Positions 8,924-17,015 are shown, counted from the first letter of the stretch. The stretch: DNA of 64,000 nucleotides from Aldehydirespirator sp965221605 (GCA_965221605.1 CBDCSK010000014.1:620001-684000), one strand, 5' to 3'. Program-made: numbers and translations. Notes: generated by a model from the letters alone, not told the origin.

Positions 8924-8993
8924 CGGCTCGGCCTTCTTCTTGGCGGCCTCGGCGAACTCATCAGCCATTGTCCTGACGATCTCGGCGCGCTAG
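8924..8993 (-). pseudogene. Remnant of the 18-residue coiled-coil repeat
   Basis: On the minus strand this reads as ERAEIVRTMADEFAEAAKKK, one unit of the repeat that builds the protein at 9236-9868. It is fused directly to the SLH terminator and has no start of its own. Confidence 0.6.
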
Positions 8994-9235
8994 ATCCGGC
9001 CCGATGTTGGTGGACGTGCAAGTTCGACCGCTGCCAGGACGGATGTATCCTGCCGGCTTGTTACCTGATGGGACCGTCGGGCTTCGCCGGTCCTCGGTCC
9101 ACGCCACCCGCAGAGGCCAACGACGATCACCGCCAAGCCGGATGAAGCTGGCTTCCAGCGACGGACGCGGCCGCGTCAGGGATTCCCGGTCCGACTGCAG
9201 GCGTCTCGCTATGGCGCCGGCGGCACTCGTAGCGG

Positions 9236-9868
9236 CTAGGCCCCTGGGCCGGCCAGCAGCGCGATCCAGATGGAGATGCTGGCCAGCACCACTGTGGAGA
9301 CCGTCACATAGAGGCTCCGAGCCTGGCTCTTGACGATCTCGGCGCGCTCGCTGGCCGCCTCGGCGAATCCATCAGCCATGGTCCTGATGATCTCGGCGCG
9401 CTCCTTCGCCGCCTCGGCCAGTCCCTCAGCGACGGTCTTGACGATTTCGGCGCGCTCCTTGGCCGCGTCGGCGAGGCCCTCGGCGACGGTCTTGACGATT
9501 TCGGCGCGCTCGCTGGCCGCGGCGGCGAGGCCCTCGGCCATGGTCCTGGTGATCTCGGCGCGCTCCTTGGCCGCGGCGGCGAGGCCCTCGGCCATGGTCC
9601 TGGTGATCTCGGCGCGCTCCTTGGCCGCCTCGGCCAGGCCGGTCGCCATGGTGGCTTGGAACGCGGCGCGCTCTTTGGCTGCTTGGGCCAAGCCCTCGGC
9701 CAGGGCGGCTGTGAAGGTGGCTCCCAGAACCCTGACGTCGTCTTTGGTGGCCATGGTGTCCCAGCCCGTCGGCGGCAGCTGCTCGACGAGGGTCTCCGCC
9801 TCTTGTTGGCCCATCATCTCTGCCAGTGTGTTGAACAGCGATGCCCGCTGTGCCTGGGTGGTGGCCAT
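9236..9868 (-). CDS. Membrane-anchored coiled-coil repeat protein
   Basis: 210 residues from ATG 9868, which has a GGGAGGG site upstream. The N-terminus (LFNTLAEMMGQQEAETLVEQ, then a TKDDV motif) is followed by seven 18-residue repeats (residues 56-181, consensus MAEGLAEAAKERAEIVKT) predicted to form a long alpha-helical coiled coil. One transmembrane helix lies near the C-terminus (about 186-206). The layout resembles tail-anchored DUF1640/CCDC90-like proteins, whose bacterial role is unknown. Pieces of this gene (the LFNTLAE start, or single repeats) are scattered at 1583, 8924 and 14588. The 54-bp repeat could change copy number without breaking the frame. Confidence 0.65.
   Translation of the reverse strand: MATTQAQRASLFNTLAEMMGQQEAETLVEQLPPTGWDTMATKDDVRVLGATFTAALAEGLAQAAKERAAFQATMATGLAEAAKERAEITRTMAEGLAAAAKERAEITRTMAEGLAAAASERAEIVKTVAEGLADAAKERAEIVKTVAEGLAEAAKERAEIIRTMADGFAEAASERAEIVKSQARSLYVTVSTVVLASISIWIALLAGPGA
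9326..9703. repeat. 54-bp in-frame tandem repeat, seven units
   Basis: Seven diverged units encode the 18-residue coiled-coil repeat. Neighbouring units differ mainly at Lys/Ser, Ile/Val and Thr/Lys positions. Confidence 0.85.
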
Positions 9869-10103
9869 CTGCGGCCCTCCCTTCCGGTCGACTGTGCTCG
9901 ATCGAGGGGAGAGCCTCGAGGGCCGCTCCGATACCGTCCGACTCGGGCGCAACCCCACCCGGACGATTCGCTACGCTACCAGCAATTTCTGACTATGTAA
10001 ATCTAATTCAATTAAAGTTGTGGATACACACGACCTCTCGCTGCTTCACCCGAGATCCGGCCCGATTTCTGGCGCGCGCCTAAGTCGGCCGCCGACAGGA
10101 CGC

Positions 10104-10137
10104 GAGGAGGCCCCGGCATCTCTGCCGGGGCCTCCTC
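10104..10137 (-). terminator. Orphan SLH terminator hairpin, copy 3
   Basis: GAGGAGGCCCCGGCA (10104-10118) pairs with TGCCGGGGCCTCCTC (10123-10137). The next 55 bp (to about 10192) match, in reverse, the 3' flank of SLH genes 1 and 2, including GGAGCCGAGGC. No SLH coding sequence follows at 10193, so this is the 3' end of a minus-strand SLH gene whose body has been lost. Confidence 0.7.
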
Positions 10138-10237
10138 GGGGTTGGTGGTATCAGAGAAGAAGGGTGGAGCCGAGGCTCGGGCTGAACCCCATCTCCGTCA
10201 ACTGCTGCTCGACGAGGCTCCAATAGGCTTGGGCTCC

Positions 10238-10393
10238 ATGGGATTGTTCCGTCGACGCCGAGGCCTCGACTTGCGACCTCTCTCAGGGCTGCACGACGAG
10301 TTCATGAAGCGGCCGAACGCGGAGGAGCTCTTGGCCGAAGCCGACGACTACCTCACGCAGCGCGAGAACGATCAGGTATTGCGAGCCGAGTGA
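10238..10393 (+). CDS. Possible small ORF, weak
   Basis: 51 codons from ATG 10238, ending in a plausible helical segment (MKRPNAEELLAEADDYLTQR). It has no clear RBS and no recognised family, and lies between an SLH relic and an ATPase relic. It could be an antitoxin fragment or chance. Confidence 0.2.
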   Translation: MGLFRRRRGLDLRPLSGLHDEFMKRPNAEELLAEADDYLTQRENDQVLRAE

Positions 10394-10480
10394 AGCAGGC
10401 ACCCTGGCGGTGTCGGCACGGCACAGCCGCTGCGCCCGGGTTACAGGCGTGACCAGTCTCGGCTCTGGTGAGCAGCTGTT

Positions 10481-10665
10481 GTGGCCACCTACATCGAGCG
10501 CACCGTGCGCCGCGTCGGCGACCTCGCCGCGTTCCAGCGTTTCGTCCAGCTCGCCGCGGGACGCACCGTCCAGATGGTCAACTACTCGTCGCTGGGCGGC
10601 GCCTGCGGCGTCACCCACCGCCAAGGCGTGGCTGAGCATCCTGGAGGCCGGGTGGTGTCGGAGAT
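10481..10665 (+). pseudogene. Middle fragment of a DUF4143 AAA ATPase
   Basis: TYIERTVRRVGDLAAFQRFV and the following LAAGRT, NYSSLG motifs are the hallmark of the DUF4143 linker region of AAA_14 ATPases. After ACGVTH the frame shifts and continues as AKAWLSILEAGW. Neither the Walker motifs nor the nuclease-like C-terminus are present. It is distinct from the intact gene at 12569-13819, and may come from the same ancestor as the N-terminal piece at 24628. Confidence 0.75.
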
Positions 10666-10711
10666 CGCCAAGCACCGGGCCAACCGGGGATCGGCGGGCA
10701 CCCTGAGGCGT

Positions 10712-10906
10712 TCACCCTTGGGGTTCCGGGACGGGGCCGTCGAACCCTCGCGCGGTGTCGATCCAGAGGTCGATCGCCGACTCGACGCTGTTGAGCGCGG
10801 CCAGCTTGGTGTCTCCGTGAGCGCAGCAGCCCGTAAGCTCTGGAACCTCCGCGACGAAGACGTCGTCCGGGTCGCTCCAGTAGATGATGGCCTCGTACTT
10901 GGGCAT
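10712..10906 (-). CDS. HicB-like antitoxin without HicA, copy 1
   Basis: 64 residues from ATG 10906 (MPKYEAIIYWSDPDDVFVAE). This is the HicB partial RNase-H fold with its VPELTGCCAHG motif and the NSVESAIDLWIDTAR helix. Compared with copy 2 (20442-20654) one extra G near 10718 shifts the last codons, so the C-terminal LMLA tail is lost and the protein ends early. No HicA toxin is encoded on either side, so it is an orphan antitoxin or relic. The upstream neighbour on the same strand is a HigA-like antitoxin. Confidence 0.75.
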   Translation of the reverse strand: MPKYEAIIYWSDPDDVFVAEVPELTGCCAHGDTKLAALNSVESAIDLWIDTARGFDGPVPEPQG

Positions 10907-10956
10907 TGGGCGTCTCTCCGCTGGCTGCTGCTCGACGAGGCTCGACGAGGCTCCGA

Positions 10957-11235
10957 TCAGACGTTGGTGGCCCCGACGACGATCGTGTCCTCGTGCACGC
11001 GTGCTTGTGCCAGGTCGTATGCAGCCTGGCGGCGCACCCAGAACTCCGCATTGGACCACCCGGCCTTCTCCAGCCGGATGGCCATCCCCGCGGAGATCGC
11101 GGCGTGGCCGTGCACCACCCGTGACAGCGTATGTCGGGCCACCCCCAGGCGCCGGGCGGCGTCGGTGATGGTGAGGCCCTCGGGGTCGATGCAGTTCTGC
11201 CTGAGGCTCAGGCCGGGATGCGGCGGGCTCTTCAT
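10957..11235 (-). CDS. HigA-family XRE antitoxin
   Basis: 92 residues from ATG 11235. The N-terminal segment SPPHPGLSLRQNCIDPEGLT leads into a helix-turn-helix (TITDAARRLGVARHTLSRVV) and the family signature AIRLEKAGWSNAEFWVRRQA of HigA antitoxins. It would bind HigB and repress the operon. The matching toxin upstream survives only as its last 30 codons, so the antitoxin has no partner here. Confidence 0.85.
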   Translation of the reverse strand: MKSPPHPGLSLRQNCIDPEGLTITDAARRLGVARHTLSRVVHGHAAISAGMAIRLEKAGWSNAEFWVRRQAAYDLAQARVHEDTIVVGATNV

Positions 11236-11330
11236 GGGCACGGCTGTCTCCTTCTGGTGGTGGTCGATGAGGTCCACGTCGTGGGCGTCGCCATCCTCGA
11301 AGCGGAACACGATCCGCCAGTTGGAAACGG
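11236..11330 (-). pseudogene. 3' remnant of HigB toxin
   Basis: In-frame before higA the sequence reads NWRIVFRFEDGDAHDVDLID, the conserved C-terminal half of HigB. Everything before NWR is missing and is replaced by the 3' end of the nucleotidyltransferase gene, whose TGA at 11362 lies in the same frame. This is a clean 5' truncation. Confidence 0.75.
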
Positions 11331-11361
11331 GGGTTGCCGGGGGTTTGCGAGTGTGCCGGTC

Positions 11362-12009
11362 TCAGCCGTCCGGGCTGCGGTCTTGGGTGGTCGCCAGGGA
11401 CAGGGCGCGCTCGGCGAAGTCGGCGGTCTCAGCGGTTGCGGCGTCGGCGCCGTAGGCGTCGGCCACCAGGGCCAGCATCTCGTCGGGGTCGCTGATGCCG
11501 GCGTCGCGGGCCAGCCGGGCGGCGTCCTCGAGGTCCTGGCCGCGGGCCGCGTGCAGTTTCATGGCCAGCAGCATGGTCGCCGACGGCGCCTCGACGGTGA
11601 GGCAGTCGCTGCGGTGCAGCACCCGGGGCTGCAGGTCGCCGGCCGGGGCGAATATCGCCACGGCGCCGTTGAGCCAGTTGCGCGGCAGTCCCTCGGCCTC
11701 GGCCACCCGCCGGGCGGCGCGGGCCAACTCGGGGGTGAACCGCATCGAGATGAGATCGATCGAGGGTGTGCGCCGCCCGGCGGGGACAGGGTCCTGCGGG
11801 GCCCCGGCGCGGTCCGTGAGGAGGACGTCGATGTCGCGGGTGGTGCGGTCCTCCCACATCAGAGCCAGAGCGGCGCCGCCGACGATCATCAGGTGGTGGC
11901 CCGTCGAGCCGGCCTCGCGCAACTGTGACGACAGGCGGTCGAGCAGGCGCCGGATCTCGGCGGCGTCGAGTCGCCGATCCGGCAGGAACAGGGGACCGGG
12001 GCCGGTCAC
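11362..12009 (-). CDS. Nucleotidyltransferase-like protein (DUF6036/AbiEii-type)
   Basis: 215 residues from GTG 12009, overlapping the upstream stop (GTGA). The GGAALALMWEDRTTRDIDVL segment is the nucleotidyltransferase signature (G-G-x8-R-x-T-x-D-I-D). The rest is helical, with LLAMKLHAARGQDLEDAARL typical of the DUF6036/AbiEii-like group. Relatives act as toxins in two-gene modules (AbiE, MenT type) by modifying tRNA. Coupled translation with the upstream 153-residue gene supports a toxin-antitoxin or abortive-infection pair. The toxin role is inferred from family and layout. Confidence 0.7.
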   Translation of the reverse strand: MTGPGPLFLPDRRLDAAEIRRLLDRLSSQLREAGSTGHHLMIVGGAALALMWEDRTTRDIDVLLTDRAGAPQDPVPAGRRTPSIDLISMRFTPELARAARRVAEAEGLPRNWLNGAVAIFAPAGDLQPRVLHRSDCLTVEAPSATMLLAMKLHAARGQDLEDAARLARDAGISDPDEMLALVADAYGADAATAETADFAERALSLATTQDRSPDG

Positions 12010-12467
12010 GTCGAGCGGAGATCCACGGCCGAGAAGTAGACCCGGTGGAAGCGGCAGACCCCTGGGGCGTTCTGCCGCAGCCGCTGCCCGTGGGGCGACG
12101 CCAGGTCCACTGCGGGCACCAGCGCGACGTCGGCGGGGGAACGGGCCGCGAGGACCCACTCCGGCAGCGGGTGGCCGTCGCGCAGGCACAGGGCATGGAC
12201 CACCGCCGCGATCTTGGCCGCGGCGACCGCTCCGGTCCCCTCGGGCAGCCCCCCGGCCAGCATGAGCTCCCTGGACTCCGGCTGGTTGTTCCAGTCCTTG
12301 ACCAGCTGGATCACCGGCCAGTAGCCGGCCCCGCGGCCCCCCGCGACGGCCATGGCCGCGGGCAGCTCGCCCACCACCATGTAGGGCCGCCGCCGCCGCG
12401 GCCCCTCCCGCCGGCGCTGTGCTGCGACGGTGGCGGAGGCCCCTGCCGGAGAGGTCATGTCGCTCAC
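12006..12467 (-). CDS. Partner of the nucleotidyltransferase, putative antitoxin
   Basis: 153 residues from GTG 12467 (ATG 12458 is an alternative). A basic N-terminus is followed by a compact alpha-helical domain (PVIQLVKDWNNQPESRELML) and a mixed C-terminus (HRVYFSAVDLRST). I recognise no named domain. The 4-bp overlap with the downstream nucleotidyltransferase and the lack of other co-directed genes suggest a dedicated pair. Confidence 0.55.
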   Translation of the reverse strand: MSDMTSPAGASATVAAQRRREGPRRRRPYMVVGELPAAMAVAGGRGAGYWPVIQLVKDWNNQPESRELMLAGGLPEGTGAVAAAKIAAVVHALCLRDGHPLPEWVLAARSPADVALVPAVDLASPHGQRLRQNAPGVCRFHRVYFSAVDLRST

Positions 12468-12568
12468 TGGGACGACTCTACCGATGGCCCGCGCCCAGTA
12501 GTAGGACGCTCGTGCTCCCGCCACGGGCGGCAGCGGCGCAGCGCCGCAACCTCGCCTGCAGCGGAGCG

Positions 12569-13819
12569 TCAGTGGGCAGTCCAGAGGCGGGATATGGGCA
12601 ATGCCAGTAGGCGGTCTCCGAGGCGGTAGGCGTGTTCACCGGTGTGGAGGACGGCGCCGCATACGAAGTCGTCGGAAGCCCGGTCGCGGAGCCAGTGGAG
12701 GTGCCGGGCGTCGTGTTGGTGCACGACGGGGGCCGACTTGACCTCGATAGCCACCAGCCGGCCGTCGGCGGCCTCGGCGACGATGTCTATCTCGGTGCCG
12801 CCGCGGTCGCGGAAGTGGTGCAGGGCGATGTTGTCGCTGTGCCAGGAGGTCTGGCGGTGCAGTTCGTTGGCGACGAAGGACTCGATGAGCTGGCCGCGGG
12901 CGGGGTCCGTGGGGCGGGCCAGCGACTGCGGGTTCCTGCCGAGCAGGTACGCGGCGAGACCGCTGTCGACGAGGTGGGCCTTCTGCCGGCGGGCGGCCTT
13001 GCTGGAGAGGTTGCGTGACCATGCCGGCAGCAGCAGGACCAGATAGGTCATCTGCAGGTACCCGAGGTAGGCCTCGGTGGTGCTGCGGCTTCCGAGGCCG
13101 GTCGCCCGGTGCAGGCTCTCCAGAACCAGCTCGCCGGCTGTGCGGGCCGCCAGCAGCCTCAGCAGCTTGGGCAGCTCGTATGTGCGCCGCGCGCCCGAGA
13201 GGTCCTTGATGTCGCGCTGGATGACGGTCCGCACATAATCGCGGAACCAGACCTGGCGGGTCTGCGGCGCCATGGCCACCGCCTCGGGGAACCCTCCCGC
13301 ACAGACTCGGCTGAGATAGTCGGGAAGGCCCAACGTAGAGGGTCCGCCGTCCAGGAGGCGGTCAGGATCCGCGAAGGCTGCTCTGATGAACCCGTCTGGT
13401 TCCTGGTGCATCTCACCTTGCGTGAAGGGCCAGAGCTCCAAGAACGCCGCCCTGCCCGCCAGTGACTCGGAGATGGTCGGCACGGTCAGGAAGTCCGCCG
13501 AGCCGTTCAGCAGGAACTGGCCGCGGCTGGGATCGTCGTCCACGATGTTCTTGATGGCCCGGATCAGGGGGTCGCCCGCCCGCTGCACCTCGTCGAAGGC
13601 CCGCGGCGTGTCCCCGAACGCGGCGAACCCATCGGGGTCGTCCAACGCGGCCCGCAGGGTCGCCTCCCGGTCGAGGCGCGCGAACGTGCCCGCGCCACCC
13701 AGCGTGTGGCGCACCAGCGTGGTCTTGCCCGCTTGGCGCGGACCGGTGACCACCACCACTCGAAAACTGGACAGCATCCGGCGGGCGATCGGCTCCAAGC
13801 GTCTCGGCACGTCACCCAT
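12569..13819 (-). CDS. AAA_14/DUF4143 ATPase, intact
   Basis: 416 residues. Walker A VTGPRQAGKTT is at residues 24-34, Walker B-like AFDEVQRA near 74-81, and FLLNGSADF follows. The DUF4143 middle lies around 190-260, and a C-terminal restriction-nuclease-like fold shows GTEIDIVAE and VAIEVKS, matching the D-x(n)-E-x-K pattern. This widespread archaeal/bacterial family has no settled function and is common in mobile regions. An AT-rich element 95 bp upstream is shared with the ATPase fragment at 24628. Fragments of relatives lie at 10481 and 24628. Confidence 0.85.
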   Translation of the reverse strand: MGDVPRRLEPIARRMLSSFRVVVVTGPRQAGKTTLVRHTLGGAGTFARLDREATLRAALDDPDGFAAFGDTPRAFDEVQRAGDPLIRAIKNIVDDDPSRGQFLLNGSADFLTVPTISESLAGRAAFLELWPFTQGEMHQEPDGFIRAAFADPDRLLDGGPSTLGLPDYLSRVCAGGFPEAVAMAPQTRQVWFRDYVRTVIQRDIKDLSGARRTYELPKLLRLLAARTAGELVLESLHRATGLGSRSTTEAYLGYLQMTYLVLLLPAWSRNLSSKAARRQKAHLVDSGLAAYLLGRNPQSLARPTDPARGQLIESFVANELHRQTSWHSDNIALHHFRDRGGTEIDIVAEAADGRLVAIEVKSAPVVHQHDARHLHWLRDRASDDFVCGAVLHTGEHAYRLGDRLLALPISRLWTAH

Positions 13820-13913
13820 CCGGACCTCCTAATACCAAAATCGTCCGAAGCCTACTGTTAGTTTCGTCCTGCAACTACTGGGATTATCGTCGGTTGTTGC
13901 GTAGCCCGGGGAA

Positions 13914-13944
13914 GGCTAATTCAAAATCAGAACTTGGAATAGCT
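13914..13944 (-). promoter_or_regulatory. Conserved AT-rich element upstream of DUF4143 ATPase
   Basis: A 31-bp block reads on the minus strand as AGCTATTCCAAGTTCTGATT and continues into TTGAATTAGC. It recurs with few changes at 24573-24603, in the same orientation relative to the ATPase fragment there. It is likely the promoter or operator that travels with this gene family. The rest of 13820-14125 shows no gene. Confidence 0.5.
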
Positions 13945-14125
13945 ACCTATCGCACCGGCGGCCGCGGATCACGTCGGCCGGTAGAGCAACGCCAGTATGT
14001 TTCGCTAATCGCTGTGCCTAGTTGATGCTTTCAGATCCTTTAAGGTACAGTTGTTGCTGCCGTCGCAAGCCGCGGTCACGGCTCGCCTCAAGCAACCACG
14101 CCGCGGAACGGAGGCAGCAGCGCAA

Positions 14126-14566
14126 ATGGACACCAGTACATTCGATTTCGACACCTTGACTCTCGTGGTGGCGATCATGGGATCGACGCTCACTCTCGTC
14201 ATCCTGATGTACCGGCAGTTCAACCACCTCGACAAGAAGTTCGACGAGCTCAACACCAAGGTTGGGAGGTTGGAAACAACGATCGCCCCGATCGACACCC
14301 GCTTCAACGGCATCGACACCCGCTTCAACGGCATCGACGCCCGCTTCGACGCCCGCTTCGACGGCATCGACACCCGCCTCGACGGCATCGACTCTCGATT
14401 CGACAAACTGGAGGCCAGGTTCGACGCTATGGGCCGCGACGTGTCGGACGCTCGCGAGAGACTGGCCCGCATCGAGGGCCACCTGATGGGGCCCGAGAGC
14501 CTCGGCCCTAATCCTTCGCCCGGGCCTGCCGACGGGATTGACGACGATCACCGCCAAGCCGGCTGA
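14126..14566 (+). CDS. Membrane-anchored coiled-coil protein B
   Basis: 146 residues from ATG 14126 with GGAGG nine bases upstream. One N-terminal transmembrane helix (LTLVVAIMGSTLTLVILMYR) is followed by a coiled coil of 7- and 11-residue units (DTRFNGIDTRFNGIDARFDA) and a flexible Pro/Gly tail. The motif ERLARIEGHL near the end is shared with its paralogue at 24794-25291. About 90 bp of 5' flank is also conserved between the two, which indicates recent duplication. Function is unknown. Similar proteins occur beside toxin or ATPase genes in actinobacterial islands. Confidence 0.65.
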   Translation: MDTSTFDFDTLTLVVAIMGSTLTLVILMYRQFNHLDKKFDELNTKVGRLETTIAPIDTRFNGIDTRFNGIDARFDARFDGIDTRLDGIDSRFDKLEARFDAMGRDVSDARERLARIEGHLMGPESLGPNPSPGPADGIDDDHRQAG

Positions 14567-14587
14567 ACCATCCGTCGGCACATCGGG

Positions 14588-14625
14588 CTTCGCTGTTCAA
14601 CACACTGGCGGAAATGATGGGCCAA
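14588..14625 (+). pseudogene. N-terminal scrap of the 9236 coiled-coil gene
   Basis: Reads SLFNTLAEMMGQ, identical to the start of the protein at 9236-9868, then runs into the vapBC promoter. It has no start codon of its own. Confidence 0.6.
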
Positions 14626-14651
14626 CCTGCCGCAGTGGTTCGTTCTGACAG

Positions 14652-14684
14652 CATACGTATACGCTTCCCAACATACGTATAGCT
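14652..14684 (+). promoter_or_regulatory. Candidate VapB operator, copy 2
   Basis: Two ATACGTAT-type palindromes (about 14655 and 14673) separated by 10 bp of AT-rich spacer lie 20 bp before the vapB RBS. The second palindrome and the RBS are identical to copy 1. Confidence 0.55.
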
Positions 14685-14704
14685 TGATTGCCGAAGGAGG
14701 CATC

Positions 14705-14926
14705 GTGAAGAGGAAGCTCACCATCACCGTGGACGCCGATCTGATTCCGGCCGCCAAGCAATACGCTCGTTCGAGGGGCGTGTCGCTCTCGAGGTTGATC
14801 GAGCAGTCGCTGCGCCGGGTGACCGAGGGGGGTCCGTCGTTCGCCTCGCGCTGGCGGGGCCAGTTCCGAGCCGCCGAACGGGCCGACGCCCGCTACGACC
14901 AGCTCGCCCGCAAGTACCTGCAGTGA
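14705..14926 (+). CDS. vapB: VapB antitoxin
   Basis: 73 residues from GTG 14705 behind AAGGAGG. The N-terminal RHH/AbrB-like strand is KLTITVDADLIPAAKQYARS. It is followed by a helix (SLSRLIEQSLRRV) and a C-terminal tail for toxin binding. Its stop overlaps the vapC start (GTGA). It neutralises VapC and, with it, represses the promoter through the palindromes upstream. A frameshifted twin lies at 5005. Confidence 0.85.
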   Translation: MKRKLTITVDADLIPAAKQYARSRGVSLSRLIEQSLRRVTEGGPSFASRWRGQFRAAERADARYDQLARKYLQ

Positions 14927-15330
14927 TCCTGCTGGACACCGATGTGCTTGTTGACGTCGCGCTCGACCGCGGGGCTCACGCCGACGGTGCGGCCCGACTC
15001 CTCGACCGGGTCGAGAACGGCGATGTGCGGGCCGCCGTCGCATGGCACTCGGTGTCGAACCTCTACTATCTGGTCGCCCCTGCGCACGGCGGGGTCCGCA
15101 CCCGAGACTTCATCGTGCAGCTCGTCAGCTTCGTAGACGTGGCCAAGACCGGCACCGAGGCGATGAGGTACGCGGCTGGACTGCCGCTGGCCGACTTCGA
15201 GGACGCCATGCAAGTAGCAGCCGCTCGGGCCTGCGGTGCCCGCTGGATCGTGACCCGCAACCTGCGCGACTACACACGTTCGCCGATCCCCGCGATCAGC
15301 CCCCACCAGGCACTGACCGAACTCGCCTAG
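14923..15330 (+). CDS. vapC: VapC PIN-domain toxin
   Basis: 135 residues from GTG 14923. PIN-domain acidic residues are visible: LLDTDVLVDVAL (first Asp), ADFEDAMQVAAA (central Glu/Asp) and TRNLRDY (last Asp). VapC toxins are metal-dependent RNases that usually cut tRNA or rRNA. Length and order with VapB are canonical and the frame is intact, so this is one of the few complete TA modules in the left half. Confidence 0.9.
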   Translation: MILLDTDVLVDVALDRGAHADGAARLLDRVENGDVRAAVAWHSVSNLYYLVAPAHGGVRTRDFIVQLVSFVDVAKTGTEAMRYAAGLPLADFEDAMQVAAARACGARWIVTRNLRDYTRSPIPAISPHQALTELA

Positions 15331-15377
15331 CCTCCAGGCCGGCACCGACAACGGTCGGCATTGAGCATCTGATCTGA

Positions 15378-15707
15378 CGCACGGGTTGGCCAGTGCTCGG
15401 GTTGGGCGCCTTGGTCGCCTCGCTCTTCGCAGTCGGGGCCGCCCCCGCGGCCGCGATCGACGAGGACTCCAAGCAGGACCACGCCCCCAAGATGACGGCG
15501 TGTCTGGGCGAGGCCGTGCAGGACCATGGGTTCACCGACTTGGGGACCCTTGACGCGGCCGCTCGGAACATCAACTGTCTGGCCTACTACGGGATCACCC
15601 TCGGCAGGACGGCTGACACGTTCGACCCGAACTCCAACGTGACGCGCCGTCATATGGCTCTGTTCCTGTAGAGGGCGGCCGGCCTCATGGGCGTCGACTT
15701 GATGGGA
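15378..15707 (+). pseudogene. SLH gene 3, truncated at both ends
   Basis: Starts with the same joint as SLH gene 1 (GGGTTGGCCAGTGCTCGGGT), again without start codon or RBS. It continues through the signal-peptide tail and the first SLH repeat. A stop codon replaces a Cys/His position at FL-stop (15668). SLH homology ends near 15707, and DUF2335-linked sequence follows. It is too short to make a surface protein. Confidence 0.8.
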
Positions 15708-15749
15708 TCCGGGCCTCGGGCAGCCGGGACGGCCTGATCTACAGCGGCC

Positions 15750-16145
15750 TCACCGCTGGGTGACGTTCCTGGGCCGCATTCTGAGAAGCAGCGATACTGC
15801 AATCCCGCCTGCGATGTCGAGAACGGCCAGAACCACCCCCCACAGTGGTTGGCCAGCGACGGCAACTGTGGCTGCCACCACGAGTCCGCCGACAGCGATC
15901 ACGGTGGCCCGGTCTTGGCCACGTCTTGCTAGCTCGACAGACTTGCCCAAGGCCTGCTCTTCCATGTCGCGACGATGCTGTGAGTGGGCCATGAAGTCGT
16001 TGACGATGGCGGCCCTCGTGTCGTCATCGAACTGGTTCAACAGGTCAGGCGGCGGCAGCGGTCCTGCGTAGTTCTCGCTGTACGCGACCTGTCGAACTTC
16101 TTGCTGCTGGACTTCTTCGGGACGATTCTCCGGCAGATCGGCCAT
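15750..16145 (-). CDS. DUF2335 membrane protein, second copy
   Basis: 131 residues from ATG 16145. The DUF2335 core GPLPPPDLLNQFDDDTRAAI is followed by HSQHRRDMEEQALGKS and two transmembrane helices (TVIAVGGLVVAATVAVA and LWGVVLAVLDIAGGIAV) with a short basic tail. Sequence similarity to the copy at 5274-5810 is limited to the domain pattern, so the pair is an old family rather than a recent duplication. The ATG shares its A with the stop of the upstream gene. Confidence 0.75.
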   Translation of the reverse strand: MADLPENRPEEVQQQEVRQVAYSENYAGPLPPPDLLNQFDDDTRAAIVNDFMAHSQHRRDMEEQALGKSVELARRGQDRATVIAVGGLVVAATVAVAGQPLWGVVLAVLDIAGGIAVSLLLRMRPRNVTQR

Positions 16146-16405
16146 CAGGCGCGGCTGGCCGACATGCGAGTGCTGAGGACCAGGCGCATCGAGTCGCCCA
16201 CGCGCTGCCAGGCGTGTGCGGCAACAACCTCGTAGGGCTCGAGGTTCATCGCATCGACCATCGTCAAGATGTCGTTGGCGCCGAAGAAGTCGAACACCGA
16301 GCACGCACCGTCGAGCGCGGTTGGCACCCTGACCCATGACGGAAGGTCCGGTGCCCGATCCGGCGGGCCGATCGCTGCTTCGGTTGGAAGGCCGGTAGCT
16401 GACAC
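16145..16405 (-). CDS. Small protein coupled to DUF2335, second copy
   Basis: 86 residues from GTG 16405 with an AAGGGACGAAGG Shine-Dalgarno. The sequence contains FDFFGANDILTMVDAMNLEP and ends LSTRMSASRA, and its stop overlaps the DUF2335 start. It is not obviously related to the partner at 5807-6049. I do not recognise the family. The shared architecture (short soluble protein, then DUF2335) is the main clue. Confidence 0.55.
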   Translation of the reverse strand: MSATGLPTEAAIGPPDRAPDLPSWVRVPTALDGACSVFDFFGANDILTMVDAMNLEPYEVVAAHAWQRVGDSMRLVLSTRMSASRA

Positions 16406-16460
16406 CCTTCGTCCCTTCGCGGATCGCCCCCGGCAACCGTCCTGTCGGAGGCATCCCCAT

Positions 16461-16499
16461 GCTACCGCGGATGCGTGCCGAGCGTGCATCCGCGGTAGC
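16461..16499. promoter_or_regulatory. Perfect 14-bp inverted repeat
   Basis: GCTACCGCGGATGC (16461-16474) and GCATCCGCGGTAGC (16486-16499) are perfect reverse complements around 11 nt. The repeat lies 56 bp before the start of the small DUF2335-linked gene. It could be an operator, a terminator for opposing transcription or a recombination site. It has no T-run. Confidence 0.5.
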
Positions 16500-17015
16500 G
16501 AATGAGCCGCCCGACCAGCGTGAGGCAAACCTGTCTGCGAGCCCTGGACGTGTGCCAGAGAGCCTATGGGCATCACCGGGAGCAGGTCAGGTGCCCGCCG
16601 CAGCGGTGCGCCAGTCAGCGAGGGCCGGCATCCGGCCTATCGAGATCGAGACGCTGCCGGGAACTCCCGCAGACTTCCTATCGCCAACACTCGAGGTGCC
16701 CGAGACCTTCACTAGGCAGGGCCGCAAGTCCCCGCATGCCTCCGTCGATCGGAGGTTCGTGCAAGACATCCGGGCCGAGATCGGGACCAACAAGAAGTCC
16801 GACGGCCAGGATGTCATCGCCGCACGAACCAGGCTCGTAAATGAGCCGATCGAGGCCGGGATCCAGTAGTTGCCGACACAGTCCGGCGCCTATGGGTCTC
16901 GATGCTCGGATTAGGACCCCTACGCCGACCTCTCGACCGCCTGACGAGCAGCCTGTCCCGCAGTTCGTGACCCAACCCAATAGGCTGCACCACAAGGAGA
17001 GGACAGGAGAGGACC
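16500..17015. other. Intergenic stretch, no supported gene
   Basis: About 500 bp with an open plus-strand frame (16459-16869) that lacks a recognisable domain. The end of the stretch carries the RBS of the next gene (AGGAGAGG before 17016). Confidence 0.4.

Noticed and set aside
10926..10955. Repeated CTCGACGAGGCT motif as an operator of the hicB/higA genes
   Set aside because: A short repeat also seen at 10206, but without symmetry or consistent position relative to a start.
16459..16869. 136-codon plus-strand frame
   Set aside because: It begins inside the 14-bp inverted repeat, has no recognisable domain, and the opposite strand is equally open.
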